Shown in pieces: positions 1-5,215 of a stretch of DNA of 5,215 nt. Numbering within the stretch: position 1 is the stretch's first letter; the number at the start of each line of letters is the position of its first letter. The notes below the pieces were generated by a model. That model ran no database searches. It was not told the origin of the DNA and saw only the letters and a program-made list of their open reading frames with translations. A program made the position numbers and the translations under genes. Source of the DNA: Pseudomonadota bacterium (GTDB taxonomy: Bacteria > Pseudomonadota > Alphaproteobacteria > ATCC43930 > CGMCC-115725); contig JAJYIC010000091.1 of the NCBI GenBank assembly GCA_021790295.1, forward strand, positions 3,358 through 8,572. The letters are read 5' to 3'.

Positions 1-2
1 TC

Positions 3-107
3 CTCGGACTGGCCGGAGCCGTGCTGGGCGTGCCGGTGGCGGCCGTGATCCTGGTCCTGATAGAAAACCTCTGGCTCCCGTTCATCGAGGGCCGTCCCGT
101 CAAGGGC
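3..107 (+). CDS. 3' end of a membrane-protein gene, probably AI-2E/PerM-family transporter (5' end outside the window, true stop unclear)
   Basis: The frame beginning at base 3 encodes a hydrophobic stretch that opens LGLAGAVLGVPVAAVILVLI, followed by a short polar tail containing ENLWLPFIEGRP. A glycine-rich turn, then a V-P-V/L-A-A-V helix, then a short tail is how the last transmembrane segment of AI-2E (PerM/YdiK-like) transporters usually looks. Those are polytopic inner-membrane exporters or ion-coupled carriers, many of unknown substrate. Only this last helix is visible, so the family call is an inference from about 30 residues; another polytopic membrane protein is possible. The recognisable part fades around base 107, where the opposite-strand yqeY gene ends, yet the frame has no stop until 648-650. 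Translated through, it would carry about 180 residues that are plain antisense of yqeY. The end given here is where family-like sequence stops, not a stop codon. A frameshift, a rearranged end or a long overlap would each explain it. Confidence 0.5.
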
Positions 108-572
108 TCAGCCCCCGGAGCCGAGAAGCCGGCGCAGGATCGCGCTCGCTTCCGCGAGATCGATCGCCCCGGCATGACGCTCTTTGAGGAAGGCCATCAC
201 CCGGCCCATATCCTTGACGCCCATCGCCCCGAGTTCGGCGATGGCGGCCTTCGCCCGTTCCTCCGTCTCTTCGGGGCCAAGCTGGCGCGGCAGAAAGCTT
301 TCGATCACGACGATCTCTTGCCGCTCTTTCGCCGCGAGGTCTTCTCGCCCGCCTTTTTCGAAAAGCCCGATCGCTTCCCGGCGTTGTTTGATCATGCCTT
401 GCAGCATGCGCAGGATTTCGGGATCGCTCAGCGCTTTGCTCCCGCCTTCTCCGCGGCGGGCGACGTCATGTTCCTTGAGCGAAGCGAGGATGAGGCGCAC
501 GGCCGAAACGGTCCCGGCGTCGCGGGCCTTCATCGCCCCTTTGAGCCGCTCGGCGATGGCCTCTCGCAACAT
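108..572 (-). CDS. yqeY: GatB/YqeY domain-containing protein
   Basis: Complete 154-residue cytoplasmic protein of the YqeY family, within the usual size of about 150. The family resembles the C-terminal helical tail domain of GatB, the tRNA-dependent amidotransferase subunit, which contacts tRNA. The role of the stand-alone protein is not settled, and this is not GatB itself. Visible family features in order: an N-terminal helical part with TVSAVRLILASLKEHD at residues 21-36; MIKQRREA at 60-67; the hinge EIVVIESFLPRQL at 86-98; and a C-terminal helical domain with GVKDMGRVMAFLKERHAG at about 118-135, ending in ILRRLL at 145-150. The ATG at 572-570 fits the family N-terminus (MLREAIAERLKGAMKARDA) and is preceded by AAAAAGGGGG ending 7 bases upstream, a plausible ribosome-binding site. 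It is divergent from carA and convergent with the membrane-protein tail. From memory, yqeY next to carA is a common alphaproteobacterial arrangement. Confidence 0.93.
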   Translation of the reverse strand: MLREAIAERLKGAMKARDAGTVSAVRLILASLKEHDVARRGEGGSKALSDPEILRMLQGMIKQRREAIGLFEKGGREDLAAKERQEIVVIESFLPRQLGPEETEERAKAAIAELGAMGVKDMGRVMAFLKERHAGAIDLAEASAILRRLLGSGG

Positions 573-602
573 CGGCGCGCCCCCTTTTTCGGCCCGGGCG
601 CG

Positions 603-631
603 AGCCTATTCTTTTTTTGCTCCGGCGACAA
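603..631 (-). promoter_or_regulatory. candidate sigma-70-type promoter for yqeY
   Basis: Read on the minus strand, TTGTCG (631-626) is followed after 17 bases by TAGGCT (608-603). This matches the -35 consensus at 4 of 6 positions and the -10 at 3 of 6, with ideal spacing. It lies about 30 bases upstream of the yqeY ATG, leaving a short leader with the G-rich ribosome-binding site. The match is weak and the call rests on position and spacing. Confidence 0.27.
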
Positions 632-649
632 TCGCGAGAACATCTCCTA

Positions 650-663
650 AGGTGTTGAAACAA
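650..663. repeat. left arm of a 14-base inverted repeat (mate at 930-943 inside carA)
   Basis: AGGTGTTGAAACAA here is the exact reverse complement of TTGTTTCAACACCT at 930-943, which encodes part of the conserved CarA stretch VCFNTS. The arms are 266 bases apart and bracket the candidate carA promoter, leader and start codon. The identity is exact, but a match this long is only mildly unexpected by chance in about 5 kb. The left arm also contains most of a small palindrome, GTTG-AAA-CAAC, at 654-664. No function can be assigned. Confidence 0.4.
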
Positions 664-687
664 CGAAAAGTTTAAAAGCGCTCAGGG

Positions 688-716
688 TTGACGATCGAAG
701 CGGGAAACGCTATTCG
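688..716 (+). promoter_or_regulatory. candidate sigma-70-type promoter for carAB
   Basis: TTGACG (688-693) is followed after exactly 17 bases by TATTCG (711-716). The -35 box matches consensus at 5 of 6 positions; the -10 box matches at 3 of 6. Transcription would begin near 723 and give a leader of about 75 bases before the preferred carA start at 799. The TTG of this -35 box could also be misread as a far-upstream carA start codon; its value as a promoter element is one reason to reject that start. Confidence 0.35.
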
Positions 717-724
717 TTGGCAAA

Positions 725-737
725 GGCACGGCGTGCC
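725..737. promoter_or_regulatory. perfect 13-base palindrome at the predicted carAB transcription start (possible operator)
   Basis: GGCACG-G-CGTGCC is a perfect 6+1+6 inverted repeat starting within a few bases of the predicted transcription start of carA. Part of it (GCACGGC, 726-732) could instead pair with GCCGTGC at 766-772, so the leader RNA could form two alternative short hairpins. It does not resemble the ArgR or PurR boxes of enteric bacteria that I know. Position suggests an operator or leader structure, but in GC-rich DNA short palindromes are frequent, so this is only a candidate. Confidence 0.25.
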
Positions 738-785
738 GCCTGCGCGGCTCGAACCTCGGCGGCAAGCCGTGCGTTCTCTAAAAAC

Positions 786-789
786 AGGA
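786..789 (+). promoter_or_regulatory. ribosome-binding site supporting the TTG start of carA
   Basis: AGGA lies 9 bases upstream of the TTG at 799-801. The upstream in-frame alternatives are less well served: the TTG at 688 directly abuts CAGGG with no spacer, the GTG at 733 has no clear purine tract, and the GTG at 769 has only GC-rich sequence before it. The site is weak, so it supports the start choice without settling it. Confidence 0.4.
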
Positions 790-798
790 TTTCGTTCT

Positions 799-1989
799 TT
801 GGCGAGCGAACTCGAGACGGCGGAACAGAGGCGCCGGCCGCCCGACTGCAACGCAGCCCTTGTTCTTGCGGACGGCAGCGTCTTCTGGGGCGAGGGCGTC
901 GGCGCCTGCGGCGCGGCGGTAGGCGAAGTTTGTTTCAACACCTCGATCACCGGCTACCAGGAAATCCTCACCGATCCCTCTTACGCCGGCCAGATCATCA
1001 CCTTCACCTTTCCCCATATCGGCAATGTCGGAGCCAATCCCGAGGATGTCGAGGCGGAAAAGCCGGCGGCCCGCGGTCTGGTCTTGCGCGAACGGGTGAG
1101 CGCCCCTTCGAACTGGCGGGCTTTCGAACCTTTAGAGCGTTGGCTCGAAGGGCATGGGCTCGTCGGCATTTGCGGGGTCGATACCCGGCGTCTGACGCGC
1201 CGCATCCGCGACCGCGGGCCTCCAAACGGGGTCGTCGCCTATCGCCGCGACGGCGAACTCGACATCGACGCGCTTCTCGCCGAGGCGCGCGCTTGGCCGG
1301 GGCTCGAAGGGATGGATCTCGCGCTCTCGGTCAGTTGCCGCGAGCCTTACGCGTGGGACGAGACGATATGGCGCCCGCACAGGGGCTTCGGGCGGCAAGA
1401 GGCTGAGGGCCATCATGTCGTCGCCATTGATTACGGCCTCAAACGCAATATCTTGAGGATGCTTGCCGAACACGGCTGCCGCGTCACCGTCGTCCCGGCG
1501 GGCACGAGCGCGCAAGAGATCGAGCGCCTTTCCCCCGACGGCATCTTTCTCTCGAACGGTCCCGGAGACCCGGCGGCGACGGCCGCCTATGCCGTGCCGG
1601 TTTTGCGCCGGCTTCTCGCTCTCGGAAAGCCGCTTTTCGGCATCTGCCTCGGGCATCAGCTTGTGGCTCTCGCGCTTGGCGGGAAAACAACAAAGATGAC
1701 GCGCGGCCATCGCGGCGCCAATCACCCGGTCAAGGAGCTGGTGACCGGAAGGGTCGCGATCACCAGCCAAAACCACGGTTTTGTCGTCGATCCGAAAAGC
1801 CTGCCGGAAAGCGCCTCTGCGACCCATGTCTCGCTTTTCGACGGGACCAACGAAGGCCTTTCGATCCCGGGGGCAAGGATCTTCTCGGTGCAGCATCACC
1901 CCGAAGCCAGCCCCGGGCCTCAGGATAGCCATCCCCTTTTCGCGCGCTTTGTCGCCCTCATGGACGAGCTTGCGGAGGACAATGCCTAG
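799..1989 (+). CDS. carA: carbamoyl-phosphate synthase, small (glutamine amidotransferase) subunit
   Basis: Cytoplasmic subunit that hydrolyses glutamine and passes ammonia to CarB for carbamoyl phosphate synthesis, feeding pyrimidine and arginine pathways. From the TTG at 799 it has 396 residues, close to the E. coli protein (382) and to alphaproteobacterial homologues as I recall them. The N-terminal small-chain domain spans about 18-150, with FNTSITGYQEILTDPSY at 46-62; Ser61 matches E. coli Ser47. The class I glutamine amidotransferase domain spans about 206-388: the nucleophile is Cys283 in FGICLGHQ, with His367 and Glu369 in QHHPEASPGP completing the triad, and SNGPGDP (252-258) and SQNHGF (323-328) lining the glutamine site. 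Conserved similarity starts near residue 18 (NAALVLADGSVF). The frame stays open up to 688, and GTG codons at 733 and 769 are alternatives, but those extensions match nothing in the family and run into the candidate promoter. No ATG occurs before residue 172, so a non-ATG start is unavoidable. It overlaps carB by 8 bases. Confidence 0.96.
   Translation: MASELETAEQRRRPPDCNAALVLADGSVFWGEGVGACGAAVGEVCFNTSITGYQEILTDPSYAGQIITFTFPHIGNVGANPEDVEAEKPAARGLVLRERVSAPSNWRAFEPLERWLEGHGLVGICGVDTRRLTRRIRDRGPPNGVVAYRRDGELDIDALLAEARAWPGLEGMDLALSVSCREPYAWDETIWRPHRGFGRQEAEGHHVVAIDYGLKRNILRMLAEHGCRVTVVPAGTSAQEIERLSPDGIFLSNGPGDPAATAAYAVPVLRRLLALGKPLFGICLGHQLVALALGGKTTKMTRGHRGANHPVKELVTGRVAITSQNHGFVVDPKSLPESASATHVSLFDGTNEGLSIPGARIFSVQHHPEASPGPQDSHPLFARFVALMDELAEDNA
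1974..1979 (+). promoter_or_regulatory. ribosome-binding site of carB inside the carA 3' end
   Basis: GGAGGA (1974-1979) is a near-perfect Shine-Dalgarno sequence within the last carA codons. Only about 3 bases separate the GGAGG core from the carB ATG at 1982, tighter than the usual 5-9. Together with the 8-base gene overlap this suggests that ribosomes finishing carA re-initiate on carB, which would keep the two subunits equimolar. Confidence 0.6.
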
Positions 1990-4900
1990 GCGCAGCGACA
2001 TCAAGAGCATCCTCGTCATCGGCCCCGGACCGATCGTCATCGGCCAGGCGTGCGAGTTCGACTATTCCGGGACGCAGGCGCTCAAAGCCCTCAAAGCCGA
2101 AGGCTACCGCCTCGTTCTCGTCAATTCGAACCCGGCGACGATCATGACCGATCCCGAACTCGCCGACGCCACTTATATCGAGCCGATCACCCCCTCGACC
2201 GTCGCCAAGATCATCGCCCGCGAACGGCCGGATGCGCTTCTGCCGACGATGGGCGGCCAGACCGCGCTCAATGTGGCGATGGCGCTCGCCAGAGAAGGCG
2301 TTTTGCGGGAATTCGCGGTCGAACTGATCGGAGCGAACGAGGAGGCGATCGAAAAGGCCGAAGACCGGCAGCTTTTCCGCCAGGCGATGGAGAGGATCGG
2401 CCTTGCGACGCCGCGGAGCCGTCTCGTCGGCTCTCTCGAGGCCGCGCTCGAGGCGCTCAAAGCGATCGGCTTGCCGGCGATCGTCAGGCCCTCTTTCACC
2501 TTGGGCGGGACCGGCGGCGGGGTCGCCTACGATATCGCCGAGTTCGAAGAGATCGTGACCGGCGGGTTGCGGATTTCGCCGGTAAAGGAGGTTCTGATCG
2601 AGGAGTCGGTCCTCGGCTGGAAAGAGTACGAAATGGAGGTGGTTCGCGACCGCGCCGACAATTGCATCATCGTCTGTTCGATCGAAAACATCGATCCGAT
2701 GGGCATCCACACCGGCGATTCGGTTTGCGTCGCTCCGGCTCTCACCTTGACCGACAAGGAATACCAGGTGATGCGCAACGCCGCGATCGCGATCCTGCGC
2801 GAAATCGGCGTCGATACCGGCGGCTCGAACGTCCAGTTTGCCGTCAACCCCAAAGACGGGCGTCTCCTCGTCATCGAGATGAACCCGCGCGTCTCGCGTT
2901 CTTCGGCTCTGGCCTCGAAAGCGACGGGCTTCCCCATCGCGAAGGTCGCCGCGCGCCTTGCCGTCGGCTACACCCTCGACGAGCTTCTGAATGAGATCAC
3001 CGGCGTCACCCCCGCCTCCTTCGAGCCGACGATCGACTATGTCGTCACCAAGATGCCGCGCTTCACCTTCGAGAAATTTCCCGGAGCCGAGCCCCTTTTG
3101 TCGACCTCGATGAAATCGGTCGGCGAGGCGATGGCCATCGGCCGCAATTTCGCCCAATCGGTGCAAAAAGCCTTGCGCTCTCTCGAGATCGGCCTCGACG
3201 GTTTCGACGAGGTCGCGATCGAAGGGATCGAAAGCGCGGGCAAGGAGGCGGTCAAGGCGGCTCTCGCCAAACCCTCTCCCGATCGTCTTCTGCTCGTCGC
3301 ACAGGCGTACCGCTCAGGGCTTTCGACCGCCGAGGTCCACGACGCCTGCCGTTTCGACCCGTGGTTTCTCGAACAGATCCGCGACATCGTCCTTTGCGAG
3401 GAAGAGGTGCGGCGCCGCGGTCTGCCGGGGGATGCGACGGCTTTCCTGCGCCTCAAACAGATGGGGTTCTCGGATGCGCGGCTCGCCGCTCTTGCCGCCA
3501 AAAAAGAGGAGGAGGTAACCGCTCTGCGCCACGGCCTCGGGCTTCGCCCGGTCTATAAGCGCATCGACACCTGCGCCGCCGAATTTTCCTCTCTCACCCC
3601 TTACATGTATTCCTCTTACGAAGGCGACGGCGTCAATCCGCCCGAATGCGAGGCGGAGCCCTCCGAACAGAGGAAAGTGGTGATCCTCGGCGGAGGGCCG
3701 AACCGGATCGGGCAGGGGATCGAATTCGATTATTGCTGCGTCCACGCCGCCTACAGCCTCAGAGAGGCCGGCATCGAGACGATCATGATCAATTGCAATC
3801 CCGAGACCGTCTCGACCGATTACGACACTTCGGACCGCCTTTATTTCGAACCTTTGACCGCGGAAGACGTGGTCGAAATCGTCCATGTCGAAGAAAGCCG
3901 CGGCAATCTTCTGGGGCTCATCGTCCAGTTCGGCGGCCAGACTCCCTTGAAGCTTGCCTCGGCGCTCGAACGGGCGAAGATCCCGATCCTCGGAACCTCG
4001 CCCGACGCGATCGACCTTGCCGAAGATCGCGACCGTTTCCAGAAGATGATTGCAAGGCTCGGCCTTTCCCAGCCGGAAAACGGTTCGGCCCACTGCCCCG
4101 CCGAAGCCGAGGCGGTGGCGCGCGCGATTGGCTACCCGGTCCTGATCCGCCCTTCCTATGTTCTCGGCGGAAGGGCGATGGAGATCGTCCACGACGCCCT
4201 CTCTCTCAACCGTTATATGCGTCGCGCCATGAGCGCTTCGGGCGCAGGCCCGGTCCTCATCGACCGCTATTTGCAGGACGCCATCGAGGTCGATGTCGAT
4301 GCGGTCGCTGACGGCGAAGAGGTCGTCGTCGCCGGGATCATGGAGCATATCGAGGAGGCCGGCATCCATTCGGGCGACAGCGCCTGTTCGCTGCCTCCTT
4401 ACAGCCTCGGCAAAGAGACGATCGCGGAAATCGAACGCGAAACGCGGGCGCTCGGCCGCGCCCTCGGCGTCGTTGGCCTGATGAACGTGCAATATGCGGT
4501 CAAGGACGGGGAAGTGTACGTTCTCGAAGTCAACCCGCGCGCTTCGCGCACCGTCCCCTTTGTCGCCAAGGCGACGGGGAGGCCGATCGCCAAGATTGCG
4601 GCGCGGGTGATGACCGGAGAAAAGCTCGCCGGCTTTGCCTTCGATGGGGGTCTCGACAACGCCCATGTCGCGGTCAAGGAAGCGGTCTTCCCCTTCGCCC
4701 GCTTTCCGGGGGTCGATCTGATCCTCGGTCCGGAGATGAAATCGACCGGAGAGGTGATGGGTCTCGACCATGATTTCGGCCGCGCCTTCGCCAAAAGCCA
4801 ATTGGGGGGCGGCACCGATCTGCCGCTTCAGGGGAATGTCTTCGTCTCGGTGCGCGACAGAGACAAGCAGGCCTTGATCGAGCCTTGCCGGCAACTCGTG

Positions 4901-5215
4901 GCGCAGGGCTTCGGGCTGGTCGCGACTTCCGGCACTGCCGCCGCCCTTGCCGCGGCAGGCTTGCCGGTCAGCGCCGCCAACAAGGTGCGCGAGGGACGCC
5001 CGCACATCGTCGACCGCATGCTTTCGGGCGATATCCAGCTCGTCTTCAACACCACCGAAGGGGCGCAGGCGATCGCCGACAGCTTTAGCATTCGGCGCAC
5101 GGCGCTGCTTTACGGGATCCCCTATTACACGACCGTTGCCGGGGCGCGCGCGGCGGTGCAGGCGATCATTGCGCTCAAGGCCGGAAACCTTGAAGTCGCC
5201 CCTTTGCAATCCTAC
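1982..5215 (+). CDS. carB: carbamoyl-phosphate synthase, large (ammonia-dependent) subunit; last few codons outside the window
   Basis: Cytoplasmic subunit that makes carbamoyl phosphate from bicarbonate, ammonia and two ATP via carboxyphosphate and carbamate. The frame gives 1,078 residues without interruption (E. coli: 1,073). The first ATP-grasp half (about 7-400) keeps Arg129, Arg169, Glu215, Gln285, Glu299 and Asn301, numbered as in E. coli. A helical linker/oligomerisation region (about 420-555) follows. The second half (about 564-935) has GGGPNRIGQGIEFDYCC and Arg723, Glu769, Gln837, Glu849 and Asn851, each 8 beyond its E. coli counterpart. The ornithine-site residues Glu791, Asp799 and Glu900 are present. 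The C-terminal MGS-like domain (about 945 on) keeps the IMP/UMP-site residues Lys962, Thr982, Thr985, Lys1001, Asn1023 and Thr1025, so allosteric control by nucleotides and ornithine is expected. The ATG gives MPRRSDIKSILVIG, the expected N-terminus. The end, LEVAPLQSY, matches alphaproteobacterial C-termini, so probably fewer than ten codons are missing. Two insertions of rhizobial CarB are absent. Confidence 0.97.
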   Translation, partial: MPRRSDIKSILVIGPGPIVIGQACEFDYSGTQALKALKAEGYRLVLVNSNPATIMTDPELADATYIEPITPSTVAKIIARERPDALLPTMGGQTALNVAMALAREGVLREFAVELIGANEEAIEKAEDRQLFRQAMERIGLATPRSRLVGSLEAALEALKAIGLPAIVRPSFTLGGTGGGVAYDIAEFEEIVTGGLRISPVKEVLIEESVLGWKEYEMEVVRDRADNCIIVCSIENIDPMGIHTGDSVCVAPALTLTDKEYQVMRNAAIAILREIGVDTGGSNVQFAVNPKDGRLLVIEMNPRVSRSSALASKATGFPIAKVAARLAVGYTLDELLNEITGVTPASFEPTIDYVVTKMPRFTFEKFPGAEPLLSTSMKSVGEAMAIGRNFAQSVQKALRSLEIGLDGFDEVAIEGIESAGKEAVKAALAKPSPDRLLLVAQAYRSGLSTAEVHDACRFDPWFLEQIRDIVLCEEEVRRRGLPGDATAFLRLKQMGFSDARLAALAAKKEEEVTALRHGLGLRPVYKRIDTCAAEFSSLTPYMYSSYEGDGVNPPECEAEPSEQRKVVILGGGPNRIGQGIEFDYCCVHAAYSLREAGIETIMINCNPETVSTDYDTSDRLYFEPLTAEDVVEIVHVEESRGNLLGLIVQFGGQTPLKLASALERAKIPILGTSPDAIDLAEDRDRFQKMIARLGLSQPENGSAHCPAEAEAVARAIGYPVLIRPSYVLGGRAMEIVHDALSLNRYMRRAMSASGAGPVLIDRYLQDAIEVDVDAVADGEEVVVAGIMEHIEEAGIHSGDSACSLPPYSLGKETIAEIERETRALGRALGVVGLMNVQYAVKDGEVYVLEVNPRASRTVPFVAKATGRPIAKIAARVMTGEKLAGFAFDGGLDNAHVAVKEAVFPFARFPGVDLILGPEMKSTGEVMGLDHDFGRAFAKSQLGGGTDLPLQGNVFVSVRDRDKQALIEPCRQLVAQGFGLVATSGTAAALAAAGLPVSAANKVREGRPHIVDRMLSGDIQLVFNTTEGAQAIADSFSIRRTALLYGIPYYTTVAGARAAVQAIIALKAGNLEVAPLQSY

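Noticed and set aside
105..122. Possible terminator hairpin (GGCTC 105-109 with GAGCC 118-122) at the yqeY 3' end
   Set aside because: Only 5 base pairs, it overlaps the stop codon, and no T-tract follows on either strand. No convincing rho-independent terminator is visible.
636..646. Small palindrome GAGA-ACA-TCTC between yqeY and carA, and a possible GAAC/GTTC SOS-type box there
   Set aside because: The arms are only 4 bases long and the GTTC-N7-GTTC spacing of alphaproteobacterial LexA sites is not met.
717..1406. Plus-strand open frame overlapping the carA 5' half
   Set aside because: Arg/Ala-rich out-of-frame shadow; the carA frame carries the conserved protein.
1132..2040. Minus-strand open frame of 302 codons opposite carA
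   Set aside because: Same-register antisense shadow of carA, explained by the absence of TTA/CTA/TCA codons there.
2050..2994. Plus-strand open frame of 314 codons inside carB
   Set aside because: Out-of-frame reading of carB giving an Arg-rich product without motifs; carB itself is unambiguous here.
1958..3166. Minus-strand open frame of 402 codons opposite the first half of carB
   Set aside because: Same-register antisense shadow of carB. The product is rich in Asp, Arg and Gly with no family motif.
3314..5209. Minus-strand open frame of 631 codons opposite carB
   Set aside because: It lies in the same codon register as carB and is open only because carB avoids TTA, CTA and TCA codons; it ends exactly at the TCA codon of Ser445 (3314-3316). 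Its translation is low-complexity R/D/G-rich antisense with no recognisable domain.
1982..5215. Internal duplication between the two halves of carB
   Set aside because: The repeated ATP-grasp halves are the normal ancient architecture of CarB, not a recent repeat.
1..5215. Search for tRNA, rRNA, CRISPR, insertion sequences or a novel system
   Set aside because: The window is almost entirely filled by yqeY, carA and carB. I saw no direct repeat array, transposase motif, terminal inverted repeats or tRNA-like sequence.

Overview
The window is a stretch of ordinary core metabolism from a GC-rich bacterium, most likely an alphaproteobacterium. The evidence for that is protein-level: CarA and CarB read like alphaproteobacterial versions (CarB opens MPRRSDIKSILVIG, has the linker motif RPVYKRIDTCAAEF and ends in LEVAPLQSY), and the YqeY-domain protein next to carA is also of the alphaproteobacterial kind. 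I cannot name a genus. CarB is shorter than the roughly 1,160-residue rhizobial form I remember, which argues against Rhizobiaceae.

Layout: (1) Bases 3-107 (+) are the 3' end of a membrane-protein gene, probably an AI-2E/PerM-type transporter. Its frame has no stop before 648-650. (2) Bases 108-572 (-) are a complete 154-residue GatB/YqeY-domain protein, facing the transporter tail head-on. (3) Bases 573-798 are a divergent intergenic region. It holds candidate promoters for both flanking genes, a perfect 13-base palindrome in the likely carA leader, and one arm of a 14-base inverted repeat whose mate lies inside carA. (4) Bases 799-1989 (+) are carA, complete, with a TTG start preferred. (5) Bases 1982-5215 (+) are carB, overlapping carA by 8 bases. 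It is open to the last base of the window and seems to lack only its last few codons.

carA and carB encode the two subunits of glutamine-dependent carbamoyl-phosphate synthetase. CarA releases ammonia from glutamine. The ammonia is channelled to CarB, whose two ATP-grasp halves turn bicarbonate, ammonia and two ATP into carbamoyl phosphate for pyrimidine and arginine synthesis. Catalytic, ornithine-binding and nucleotide-effector residues known from the E. coli enzyme can be located in both proteins, so the enzyme looks fully functional and allosterically regulated. The start overlap points to one transcript and coupled translation.

I found no tRNA, rRNA, CRISPR array, insertion sequence or other mobile element, and no evidence of a new system. 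The points most worth checking are the transporter tail without a stop, the regulatory layout of the divergent region, and the compact CarB.
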